The position numbers were made by a program, and so were the translations under genes. From the NCBI GenBank assembly GCA_937975235.1, contig CALJUZ010000168.1, forward strand, positions 1 to 13,176: DNA of 13,176 bases. Direction: 5' to 3'. Positions 6,038 through 13,176 of this stretch are shown piece by piece (position 1 is the first letter of the stretch; each line of letters starts with the position of its first letter). The stretch is from CALJUZ01 sp003387805. GTDB lineage: Bacteria; Bacillota; Limnochordia; Limnochordales; ZCTH02-B6. Below the pieces are notes generated by a model, which saw only the letters and a list, made by a program, of their open reading frames with translations, made no database searches and was not told the origin of the DNA.

Positions 6038-6817
6038 TTGATTGAAATCGATCTTTCCGGGAAGACGGGCTTGGTGGTAGGCATTGCGGATCGCCACAGC
6101 ATCGCCTGGGGCATCGCGCAGATGCTGGACAAAGCCGGCGCGAAGCTGGCCGTCACGTATCAAAACGAGCGGCTGGAGCCCAAGGTGCGGGATTTGGCGG
6201 CGGCCTTGAGCGATCCTTTGATCCTGCCCCTGGACGTTACGGACGACGCGCAGATCGAGGCCGTTTTCAAAGAGCTGAGCGAGAAGTTCGGCCGCCTGGA
6301 CATTCTGATTCACGCGGTGGCCTTCGCGCCCCGGGAAGACTTGATGAGGGATTTTGTCGAGACGTCCCGGCAAGGATACGCCATCGCCCAGGACGTTTCC
6401 GCGTACTCGCTGGCGGCGCTGGCCAACGGGGCCCGGCCGCTCATGAAAGCCGCGGGCGGCGGCAGCATCGTGACGCTGACGTACTACGGCGCGGAGAAAG
6501 TCGTCGCGGGCTACAACGTCATGGGCGTGGCCAAGGCGGCGCTGGAGGCGTCGGTGCGGTATTTGGCCCACGATCTCGGCCCCGACAACATCCGCGTCAA
6601 CGCGATTTCGGCCGGTCCCATGAAAACCCTGGCGGCCCGGGGCGTGCCGGGGTTCATGGACATGCTGAAGTACCATGAGGAGAAGGCGCCGCTGCGCCGC
6701 CGGGTGGACATGGAGGAGCTGGCGGGCACGGCTTTGTTCCTCTGCAGCCCGCTGGGCACCGGCATCACCGGCGAAGTGATTCACGTGGACGCCGGCTACA
6801 ACATTCTCGGCATGTGA
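6038..6817 (+). CDS. fabI: Enoyl-[acyl-carrier-protein] reductase (NADH), FabI type
   Basis: Reduces trans-2-enoyl-ACP in the last step of each cycle of type II fatty acid synthesis. The 259-residue protein is a full-length FabI-type short-chain dehydrogenase. It has the modified nucleotide loop GIADRHSIAWGIA (15-27), LDVTDD (65-70), HAVAFAPREDL (92-102), and the active-site pair Tyr159 and Lys166 in YNVMGVAK, with Tyr149 in TYYGAEK matching Tyr146 of E. coli FabI. NIRVNAISAGPMKTLAARG (184-202) is the usual flexible substrate-loop region and the C-terminus is GEVIHVDAGYNILGM. Ala95 stands where E. coli has Gly93; Ala is normal in Gram-positive FabI and need not mean altered drug response. The start is TTG after a strong AGGAGG. 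It is the second gene of a pair with the SelW-like protein, and no other fatty acid synthesis genes are adjacent. Confidence 0.96.
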   Translation: MIEIDLSGKTGLVVGIADRHSIAWGIAQMLDKAGAKLAVTYQNERLEPKVRDLAAALSDPLILPLDVTDDAQIEAVFKELSEKFGRLDILIHAVAFAPREDLMRDFVETSRQGYAIAQDVSAYSLAALANGARPLMKAAGGGSIVTLTYYGAEKVVAGYNVMGVAKAALEASVRYLAHDLGPDNIRVNAISAGPMKTLAARGVPGFMDMLKYHEEKAPLRRRVDMEELAGTALFLCSPLGTGITGEVIHVDAGYNILGM

Positions 6818-6826
6818 GCCGGGCGG

Positions 6827-6840
6827 GCGGCGCTCGCCGC
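6827..6840 (+). terminator. Weak hairpin after fabI
   Basis: GCGGC, loop GCTC, GCCGC forms a perfect 5-bp GC stem 10 nt after the fabI stop. Only a short run of four T residues follows, about 15 nt later, so it is a poor intrinsic terminator and may simply reflect GC-rich sequence. Confidence 0.25.
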
Positions 6841-6884
6841 GCGCCGAGCGACATTTTCCGCTGAAAACTTGCACAAAAGGAGGG

Positions 6885-6953
6885 CGCGGGCGGGGCGGCG
6901 CCGAAAAATCCGGGCACGGCGCGCACGTGCCGGAAGGCGGCCGCCCGCCCGCG
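6885..6953 (+). other. Nested inverted repeats in the mutY leader
   Basis: Bases 6885-6898 and 6941-6953 are complementary over 13 pairs with one bulged G. Inside the loop, GGCAC (6913-6917) pairs with GTGCC (6927-6931), extended by flanking C/G bases. The structure lies directly after AAAAGGAGGG (6875-6884), a strong ribosome-site sequence with no start codon at a usable distance, and just before the first possible start of mutY. GC-rich sequence gives such pairings by chance, so function is uncertain. Confidence 0.35.
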
Positions 6954-6960
6954 GTGCCGC

Positions 6961-8235
<1,275 letters not shown>

Positions 8236-8300
8236 CGTCCGGGCGTGTACATGAGCGGCCGGGTTCGTGTCCCGCCGGGGTCGTGCCGGACTATCCTCGT

Positions 8301-8305
8301 GGAGG
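8301..8305 (+). promoter_or_regulatory. Ribosome binding site setting the aquaporin start
   Basis: GGAGG, 7 nt before GTG 8313. The reading frame is open for about 280 nt further upstream, overlapping the end of mutY in another frame, so this site is what fixes the N-terminus. A second GTG two codons later is a less likely alternative. Confidence 0.75.
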
Positions 8306-8312
8306 AAGGGCG

Positions 8313-9497
8313 GTGCTCGTGAGATACAGCGCAGCCCAAAAGGCCGCCGCGGAAGCGGCCGGCACGTTTATCTTCGTGTTCGCCGGCGCCGCGGCCGTCA
8401 TCGTCAACCAGTGGACGGGCGGGCTTCTTGGACCGGCAGGCGTGGCGGCGGTCCACGGCGTGGCTTTGGCGGCGGCCGTTTCCGCCTTCCGGCCCGTTTC
8501 CGGCGGACACGTCAACCCCGCCGTCAGTCTGGCGTGCGCCGCGGCCGGCAGGATGACGGGGCGGAGCGCGCTGGTGTACATCCTCGCCCAGCTGGTGGGG
8601 GCCGTGGCCGCGGCGCTGGCCGCCGCGGCCGTATTTCCCGACGGCGTCTGGCAAGCCGCGCAGCTGGGCGCCGTGCACCTTCACCCGAACGTGACATGGC
8701 TCCGAGGCGCCGTCATGGAGGCGATTCTCGCCTTCGCCCTCGTCATCGGCTATCTCGGAACCGCCGTGGACCCGCGGGGTCCGCGCTCGGTGACGGGTAT
8801 CGCGGTGGGCGGCGTCGCGTTCGCCGCCATGATGGTGGGAGGCCCCGTCACCGGCGGGGCCGTCAACCCCGCGCGGGCTTTCGCCGTGGCCCTGGCCGGC
8901 GGGGCGTGGAGCCACCACCTGGTTTTCTGGCTGGGTCCCGCGGCCGGCGCCGTGGCGGCGGGCTGGCTTTACGACAAGCTGCTCCTGCGGCCGCTGCTTG
9001 AGGAGGAACCCGAGTATCCGGCCGGCGTGGATGCCGATGTCGCCGCCGGCGTCGCGGGCGTTGCCCGGCGCGCGGCGCCAGCCGGGGACGCGGCTGAACC
9101 GGTGGGCGTGGCCGGCGCCGGGTACTTCGAGGAACCGGAGGACTTTGATCCTTTCCGGAGCCCACAGGCAGCGGCGACCGGCCCGTTTCGCTTGGAGGCC
9201 GACGCGGACCCGTGGGGCGAGCCGGCCGTCTTGGGCAAACACGAGCCCGCCGTCTTGAACGAGGACGAGCCGTCCGGATTGGAAAGAAGCGAGCGGACCG
9301 TTTTGGACGAGGACGAGCCGGCCGAGCCCGGCGAACCTTCCGAGCCGCTCCGCGGGGAGCGGTACCGGGAGCAGGTGCGGGCCCTCCGGCGGCAGCTGGA
9401 GCAGGAGCAGCTCGAAGAGCGGCGCCGGCGGCGGGAGGAAGAGCGGCAGGCCCAGCGGCGCCCGCCTTGGCGGCGTTGGGGGCGCCCGCGGCGCTGA
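8313..9497 (+). CDS. Aquaporin (MIP family) with a long charged, repeat-containing C-terminal tail
   Basis: A six-helix channel for water and possibly small neutral solutes in the cytoplasmic membrane. Residues 1-228 form the channel: AAGTFIFVFAGAAAVIV (15-31), first NPA in SGGHVNPAVSLA (63-74), second NPA in TGGAVNPARAFA (180-191), and the last helix ending near LYDKLLLRPLL. By spacing from the NPA boxes, the aromatic/arginine filter is His48, Met173, Gly182 and Arg188, rather than the usual Phe-His-x-Arg of bacterial AqpZ. The tail (about 230-394) is unusual; most bacterial aquaporins end soon after helix 6. It holds an Ala/Gly/Pro/acidic stretch (233-302), four 8-residue repeats of E-P-x-V-L-x-E-D type (303-334), a highly charged probable helix (349-382) and a basic PPWRRWGRPRR end. 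The tail is predicted to be cytoplasmic. The gene lies 77 nt after mutY and 60 nt before menC. Channel identity is secure; solute and tail function are not. Confidence 0.92.
   Translation: MLVRYSAAQKAAAEAAGTFIFVFAGAAAVIVNQWTGGLLGPAGVAAVHGVALAAAVSAFRPVSGGHVNPAVSLACAAAGRMTGRSALVYILAQLVGAVAAALAAAAVFPDGVWQAAQLGAVHLHPNVTWLRGAVMEAILAFALVIGYLGTAVDPRGPRSVTGIAVGGVAFAAMMVGGPVTGGAVNPARAFAVALAGGAWSHHLVFWLGPAAGAVAAGWLYDKLLLRPLLEEEPEYPAGVDADVAAGVAGVARRAAPAGDAAEPVGVAGAGYFEEPEDFDPFRSPQAAATGPFRLEADADPWGEPAVLGKHEPAVLNEDEPSGLERSERTVLDEDEPAEPGEPSEPLRGERYREQVRALRRQLEQEQLEERRRRREEERQAQRRPPWRRWGRPRR
9219..9314 (+). repeat. Four in-frame 24-bp tandem repeats in the aquaporin tail
   Basis: Four consecutive 24-nt units encode EPAVLGKH, EPAVLNED, EPSGLERS and ERTVLDED, and a decayed fifth (EPAEPGEP) follows. 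Units one and two agree closely at DNA level (GAG CC- GCC GTC TTG); three and four have drifted, with the GAG and TTG codons kept. The pattern is that of an older in-frame tandem duplication. Confidence 0.8.
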
Positions 9498-9557
9498 ACG
9501 GGTGTGGGTTCGGTGGAGGAGAAAGCAGGGTCTGTTCGTAAAACGGCACCTCTTCAG

Positions 9558-10667
9558 ATGGAACGCGTCGTCATCCGCCACATTCGCCTGCGGCTGAGGA
9601 CGCCTTTTGTCACCGCGCTGGGCGCGGAGGATCAGCGGGACATCATCATCGTCGAAGTGCACGGCGAAGGGCATATCGGCTACGGCGAAGTTCCAGTCAT
9701 GGCGAAGCCCGTGTACAACGAGGAGACCGTCGTCACCGCGTGGCACGTGCTCAACGACTTTTTCGTGGCCGCCGTGCTGGAGGGACGGGTGGCTCACCCC
9801 TTCGACGCGGCCCGGCTGCTGTCCGTCTACCACGGGCACGCGATGGCGAAGGCCGGGCTGGAGGGCGCCGTCTGGGACTTGTGGGCCCGTCGGCGGGGGC
9901 AGCCGCTCAGCCGCGCCTTGGGCGGTTTCCAGCGGCGGGTGCCGGCCGGGGTGGCCGTCGGCTTCGCGGAGACGACGGACGAGCTGCTCCAGCGGGTGGA
10001 GGCGTATCTCGGCCAGGGGTACCGCCGCATCAAGGTCAAGATCGAGCCCGGCCGGGACGCGGACGTTGTGGCCGCCGTCCGTCGGCGGTTTCCGGCCATT
10101 AACCTGGCAGCCGACGCCAACGGGTCCTATCGGTGGGCCGACGCGGACGCTCTGCGCCGACTCGACAAATTCGGCATGAGCATGCTGGAGCAGCCGCTGC
10201 CGCGGGAGGATCTGCTGGGACACGCGCGGCTCCAGAAGGTGCTGCAAACGCCCATCTGCCTTGACGAAAGCATCAGCAGCGTGCGGCACGCGCAGCAGGC
10301 GCTGGCGCTGGGCAGCGGCCGCATGTTCAACATCAAAGCGCCTCGGCTCGGCGGCCTGACCGAAGCGCTGGCCGTTCACGACGAGGCGGTGGCCGCCGGC
10401 GTGCCCGTGTGGTGCGGCGGCATGCTGGAAACCGGCATCGGGCGCGCCCACAACGTGGCGTTGGCCTCGCTGCCGGGCTTCACCCTGCCCGGCGACTTGT
10501 CGGCGTCCGAACGGTATTGGGTGGAGGACATCGTGCACCCGCCTTTCGCGCTGGACGAGGAAGGTTTCATCCCCGTTCCGGACGGCCCGGGCATCGGCGT
10601 CGAGGTGGACCGGGACCGCCTGGAGGCGCTCACCGTTCGGCAGCGGGTTCACGGCCGGCCCAAGTAG
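9558..10667 (+). CDS. menC: o-Succinylbenzoate synthase / N-succinylamino acid racemase (MenC, NSAR/OSBS subfamily)
   Basis: An enolase-superfamily enzyme that dehydrates SHCHC to o-succinylbenzoate in menaquinone synthesis and, in many members, racemises N-succinylamino acids. Numbered from ATG 9558 (369 residues): RTPFVTALGAEDQRDIIIVEV in the capping domain, HMAKAGLE-like HAMAKAGLEGAVWDLWA (94-110), the K-x-K pair Lys159/Lys161, metal ligands Asp186 (ADANGSY), Glu211 (LEQPLP) and Asp236 (CLDESI), and the opposing Lys260 (NIKAPRLGGLTE). VPVWCGGMLETGIGRAHN and FTLPGDLSAS are signatures of the NSAR/OSBS group. The start is uncertain: GTG at 9504 or 9513 would add 18 or 15 residues with no counterpart in the family, but ATG 9558 also lacks a ribosome site. 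The GGAGGA at 9515-9520 is 37 nt away. No other men gene is nearby, so synthase versus racemase cannot be settled here. Confidence 0.92.
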   Translation: MERVVIRHIRLRLRTPFVTALGAEDQRDIIIVEVHGEGHIGYGEVPVMAKPVYNEETVVTAWHVLNDFFVAAVLEGRVAHPFDAARLLSVYHGHAMAKAGLEGAVWDLWARRRGQPLSRALGGFQRRVPAGVAVGFAETTDELLQRVEAYLGQGYRRIKVKIEPGRDADVVAAVRRRFPAINLAADANGSYRWADADALRRLDKFGMSMLEQPLPREDLLGHARLQKVLQTPICLDESISSVRHAQQALALGSGRMFNIKAPRLGGLTEALAVHDEAVAAGVPVWCGGMLETGIGRAHNVALASLPGFTLPGDLSASERYWVEDIVHPPFALDEEGFIPVPDGPGIGVEVDRDRLEALTVRQRVHGRPK

Positions 10668-10891
10668 GCCGCACGGTCCGAGCCGGGGAGCGGAGGGCGC
10701 CGCCGGGGGACGGGGGCGATGCGGAAATCACGCCCTCGCCGGCCAGAACTTGGCGCCGGGACGGCGGCAGGAAGCCTCTTCAGCTTGAAGAAATTCATCG
10801 CACAACGGAGCTGGACATCCACGGATGGCAACGCCGCCCGACGACGACACCATCGCGGCATTCATGGCAGCAGGAAACGGGGGACTTGGCG
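10668..10891. other. Intergenic region between menC and the amidase gene
   Basis: About 224 nt. A small CTTCA-GCT-TGAAG inverted repeat occurs near 10777-10789. No convincing terminator, promoter, RNA gene or riboswitch was found. A short frame could begin at ATG 10825 but soon runs into the amidase gene in another frame and has no family signature. Confidence 0.4.
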
Positions 10892-11692
10892 TTGCATCGC
10901 ATTGCATCGACGGGCGCAGTGACGCTGCGCTCCAGCCTTGTCGCGACCATCATCGCGCTGCTCTTCGTCTTCATGCTCGGCGGTTCGCCGGGAGCGCCCG
11001 AGGGCCCGCCCGGGCCGGAAACGGGCGGCGGGCCGGCACCGGCCCGGCCGCCGGCATCGGCTCCGGCCCAGCCGTCCGCCCCGGCTCCCGCCCGGACGCC
11101 GGCACCTGCTCCCGCCGAGGCGCCGGGAGAAGCGAGCCCACCGCTGGCCGGCCGGGTCATCGTCCTGGACGCCGGCCACGGCGGCGCCGACCCCGGCGCC
11201 ATCGGGGCCAGCGGCGGGACGTGGGAGAAGTACAACACCCTGTTCGTGGCCCTGGACGCCAAGGCGCTGCTGGAACGGGCGGGCGCTGCGGTTATTCTGA
11301 CCCGCAGCGACGACCGCTACGTGCCCCTGGGCACGCGCGCCGCCATCGCGAACCGGGCCGGCGCCGACGTCTTCATCAGCATCCACAACGACTGGAATCC
11401 CAACCCGTCCCTGCGCGGCGTCACGACCTACTATTATCACGCCCGGAGCCGGCGCCTGGCCGAGACGCTGCAGGCCAGCCTCGTGGCCGCCCTGGGCGCC
11501 CGGGACGTGGGGGTCATGCGCCGTTCCTTCCAGGTCGTGCGGGAGACGACCATGCCGGCGGTGCTCCTGGAACTTGGCTTCCTTTCGAACCGGAGCGACG
11601 AGCGCCTGCTGGCGGACCCCGCGTACCGTTACCGGGCCGCCGAGGCCATTTACAACGGCGTCGTGCAGTACTTCGCTCAGGAAGCGGGTTGA
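10892..11692 (+). CDS. N-acetylmuramoyl-L-alanine amidase (Amidase_3), membrane-anchored or secreted
   Basis: A zinc amidase that cuts the bond between N-acetylmuramic acid and L-alanine of peptidoglycan, outside the membrane. From TTG 10892 (266 residues) it has a short basic N-terminus, a hydrophobic segment (16-30, LVATIIALLFVFMLG) acting as signal peptide or anchor, a Pro/Ala/Gly-rich linker (31-86), and one Amidase_3 domain (87-266). Expected zinc ligands are His96 (VLDAGHGG), Glu112 (TWEKYN) and His165 (FISIHND), with catalytic Glu227 (LLELGFLSN). The domain is complete and no cell-wall-binding repeats are present. The start is uncertain: TTG 10892 has GGGGGA at about 7 nt; TTG 10886 and GTG 10919 are in frame, and all keep the hydrophobic segment. 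It lies 224 nt after menC and is convergent with hemL, 34 nt apart. Roles could be cell separation, sporulation or germination; nothing here decides. Confidence 0.92.
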   Translation: MHRIASTGAVTLRSSLVATIIALLFVFMLGGSPGAPEGPPGPETGGGPAPARPPASAPAQPSAPAPARTPAPAPAEAPGEASPPLAGRVIVLDAGHGGADPGAIGASGGTWEKYNTLFVALDAKALLERAGAAVILTRSDDRYVPLGTRAAIANRAGADVFISIHNDWNPNPSLRGVTTYYYHARSRRLAETLQASLVAALGARDVGVMRRSFQVVRETTMPAVLLELGFLSNRSDERLLADPAYRYRAAEAIYNGVVQYFAQEAG

Positions 11693-11726
11693 TCTTCCGC
11701 GCGCGGGAAACCGGTCGCGGTCAGCC
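11693..11726. other. Short spacer between convergent amidase and hemL genes
   Basis: Only 34 nt separate the two stop codons. TTCC and GGAA flank a GCGCGC core, giving a small imperfect hairpin, but no T-run follows on either strand. If transcription ends here it is not by a recognisable intrinsic terminator. Confidence 0.35.
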
Positions 11727-13052
11727 TCAGTCGCCCTCGTGCAGCGTGGCCATGACCTGCTCGATGGCGTTCAGCGTGTACTCGATGTCTTCGTCGGTGT
11801 GGGCGGCGGTGACGAACCACGCTTCGTACACCGACGGCGCCAGGTTGATGCCCGCGGCCAGCATGCGGCGGAAGAAGCGAGCGAACATGGCCGTGTCGCT
11901 GCGGTCCACGGCGGCCACGTCGCGGACGGGCTCCTCGGTAAACGCGACGGACAAGGCGCCGGCCCGCTGGTTCACCTGCACCGGGACGCCGTGGCGGGCC
12001 GCCGACTCCCGCAGCCCCCGGGCCAGGGCTCCGCCGTGGGCCGTCAGCCGTTCGTACAGGCCCGGTTCCTGCAGCGCCTTCAGGCACGCCAGCCCGGCCG
12101 CCACCGACACCGGGTTGCCCGCGAAGGTACCCGATTGGTACACCGGCCCCACCGGCGCCACGTAGTCCATAATGGCCGCGGGCCCGCCGTACGCGCCGAT
12201 GGGCAGGCCGCCGCCGATGATCTTGCCCAGCACCGTAATGTCGGGCGTGAAGCCCAGCGCGTCCTGAATGGCCCCGTAGCGGAAGCGGAAGGCGGTGATG
12301 ACCTCGTCGTAAATCGTCAGCGCGCCCAGCTGCCGCGCCGCCGCGTGCACCGCCTCCAAAAAGCCGGGCACGGGCTCCACGATGCCGAAGTTGCCGACCA
12401 CGGGCTCCAGCAAGAAGGCCGCCACGTCGTGCCCGGAGCCGTCCGCGGCGCCGTACTCGTCCAGGTTCCGGACGAACCGCTCCACCGCGGCCGCGTCGTT
12501 GTACGGCAAGACAATGATGTCCTTGGCCACGCCGGGCGGGACGCCGGCGCTGTCTTCCTTGCCGATGGTGGCCGGCCCGGAGCCCGCGTCCAGCAGCATC
12601 GGATCCGAGTGGCCGTGGTAGCAGCCGGAAAACTTCACGATCTTGTTGCGGCCCGTCACGCCCCGGGCCAGCCGGATGGCTGACATGACGGCCTCGGTGC
12701 CCGTGTTGACCAGGCGCACCTTCTCCAGCGAGGGAATGGCCGCCCGCAGCGTCTCGGCGAAGACGACTTCCTGCTCGTGGGGCGTGCCGAACACGGTGCC
12801 GCGCTCGGCCGCCTTCGCAATGGCCTCCGTGACGGCGGGGTGGGCGTGGCCGAGGATGAGCGCGCCGTACGCGCCCAGATAGTCGATATAGCGGTTGCCG
12901 TCCACGTCCCAGAAGTACGCGCCTGCGGCGCGCCGCATAAAGATCGGGTGTGCCCCGCCCACGGCTTCGAAGGCTCTGGACGGGCTGTTGACGCCGCCCA
13001 CGATGCTGCGGACGGCCCTTTGCCACAACTCCTGCGAACGTTGTCTGCGCAC
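11727..13052 (-). CDS. hemL: Glutamate-1-semialdehyde 2,1-aminomutase (GsaB-like HemL)
   Basis: A PLP enzyme that converts glutamate-1-semialdehyde to 5-aminolevulinate in the C5 route to haem and cobalamin. The 441 residues show GGVNSPSRAF (19-28), GHAHPAVTEAI (68-78), NTGTEAVMSAIRLAR (116-130), KFSGCYHGHSD (140-150), EPVVGNFGIVEPVPGF (216-231), YDEVITAFRFRYG (248-260; Asp249 for the PLP ring nitrogen) and the Schiff-base Lys277 in LGKIIGGGLPIGAYGG. QSGTFAGNPVSVAAGL follows. The GNFGIVEP, ITAFRFRYG and INLAPSVYEAWF patterns match the second Bacillus aminomutase (GsaB) better than the usual HemL of hem operons. The start is GTG, with AGAGGAA 4 nt upstream. Since the mutase in this window needs adenosylcobalamin, a functional link through cobalamin precursors is possible but not shown by the arrangement. 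Confidence 0.96.
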   Translation of the reverse strand: MRRQRSQELWQRAVRSIVGGVNSPSRAFEAVGGAHPIFMRRAAGAYFWDVDGNRYIDYLGAYGALILGHAHPAVTEAIAKAAERGTVFGTPHEQEVVFAETLRAAIPSLEKVRLVNTGTEAVMSAIRLARGVTGRNKIVKFSGCYHGHSDPMLLDAGSGPATIGKEDSAGVPPGVAKDIIVLPYNDAAAVERFVRNLDEYGAADGSGHDVAAFLLEPVVGNFGIVEPVPGFLEAVHAAARQLGALTIYDEVITAFRFRYGAIQDALGFTPDITVLGKIIGGGLPIGAYGGPAAIMDYVAPVGPVYQSGTFAGNPVSVAAGLACLKALQEPGLYERLTAHGGALARGLRESAARHGVPVQVNQRAGALSVAFTEEPVRDVAAVDRSDTAMFARFFRRMLAAGINLAPSVYEAWFVTAAHTDEDIEYTLNAIEQVMATLHEGD

Positions 13053-13070
13053 GTCTTCCTCTTCACTCCA

Positions 13071-13176
13071 TCAAAGCAAATGGGCGGCCAAGGTGACGGC
13101 CCGGCCCGCCGGGCCGCGCCGCCGGCTCGGCCACGGCTTTTCCGGTTTCGCTGCCGGCGGCCCGGTTTCCTTTTTT
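13071..13176 (-). CDS. Possible C-terminal end of an upstream gene (partial, runs off the right edge)
   Basis: Reading leftward from the window edge, a frame stays open for 35 codons and ends at a TGA 18 nt before the hemL GTG, with the terminal residues AVTLAAHLL. Its third codon positions are mostly G or C, as in the neighbouring real genes, and the short gap would fit an operon. A second frame ending 8 nt closer is also open, so the choice is weak. No family is recognisable from this tail. The stretch may instead be a leader of hemL. Confidence 0.22.
   Translation of the reverse strand, partial: KKETGPPAAKPEKPWPSRRRGPAGRAVTLAAHLL
13097..13116. repeat. Perfect 7-bp inverted repeat upstream of hemL
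   Basis: CGGCCCG, a 6-nt spacer, then CGGGCCG. It is symmetrical, with no T-run on either side, about 45 nt upstream of the hemL start. It could be a weak RNA hairpin, an operator, or chance in GC-rich sequence. Confidence 0.3.

Noticed and set aside
10409..10891. Upstream extension of the amidase frame into the end of menC
   Set aside because: It overlaps confirmed menC coding sequence, and the hydrophobic N-terminal segment of the amidase would then be internal. A start near 10892 is more sensible.
10825..10920. Short leader-peptide-like frame starting at ATG 10825
   Set aside because: Only a weak GGAG about 13 nt upstream, and the frame does not end but runs on out of phase with the amidase gene.
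13141..13176. Possible intrinsic terminator ending in the T-run at the right edge
   Set aside because: Only a 4-bp CCGG/CCGG pairing is near the run, no plus-strand gene ends upstream of it, and the window stops there.

Overview
The window is a compact, very GC-rich stretch (about 70% by eye). Strong AGGAGG-type ribosome sites, many TTG and GTG starts, and short or overlapping gene junctions suggest a bacterium. The gene families (GsaB-type glutamate-1-semialdehyde aminomutase, MenC/NSAR enzyme, FabI, MmdA/PccB-type carboxyltransferase, stand-alone mutase large subunit) point to a GC-rich, possibly thermophilic member of the Bacillota, in the style of Symbiobacterium, Thermaerobacter or Limnochorda. 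That placement is inferred from style; no taxonomic marker is present. No rRNA, tRNA, CRISPR array, insertion sequence or phage gene was seen.

Left part (1-5584, minus strand): one tightly packed operon for the propionyl-CoA/methylmalonyl-CoA/succinyl-CoA interconversion. In transcription order it encodes methylmalonyl-CoA mutase large subunit, methylmalonyl-CoA epimerase, acyl-CoA carboxylase carboxyltransferase, biotin carboxylase, and the start of a biotin carboxyl carrier protein cut by the window edge. The junctions are an ATGA overlap, 19 nt, 12 nt and 2 nt. Together they could carboxylate propionyl-CoA, epimerise the methylmalonyl-CoA and rearrange it to succinyl-CoA, or run in reverse. 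The mutase B12-binding subunit is not in view.

Middle (5585-6817): a 183-nt divergent intergenic region holds candidate promoters for both directions. To its right, a two-gene plus-strand unit encodes a small SelW/Rdx-type CxxC protein and the enoyl-ACP reductase FabI. The TAG stop of the first gene is part of the Shine-Dalgarno sequence of the second.

Right-middle (6961-11692, plus strand): MutY adenine glycosylase, an aquaporin with a long repetitive charged C-terminal tail, a MenC/N-succinylamino acid racemase-type enolase-superfamily enzyme, and a membrane-anchored or secreted N-acetylmuramoyl-L-alanine amidase. These genes point the same way but do not form an obvious pathway.

Right end (11727-13176, minus strand): a glutamate-1-semialdehyde 2,1-aminomutase for tetrapyrrole synthesis, convergent with the amidase gene, preceded by what may be the last codons of another gene.

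Most of the window is conventional metabolism. The least ordinary element is the aquaporin. Its aromatic/arginine filter reads His-Met-Gly-Arg, close to the ammonia-conducting AQP8/TIP2 type, and its roughly 165-residue cytoplasmic tail carries a 24-bp/8-residue tandem repeat followed by a charged, probably helical segment. No wholly new system could be demonstrated.
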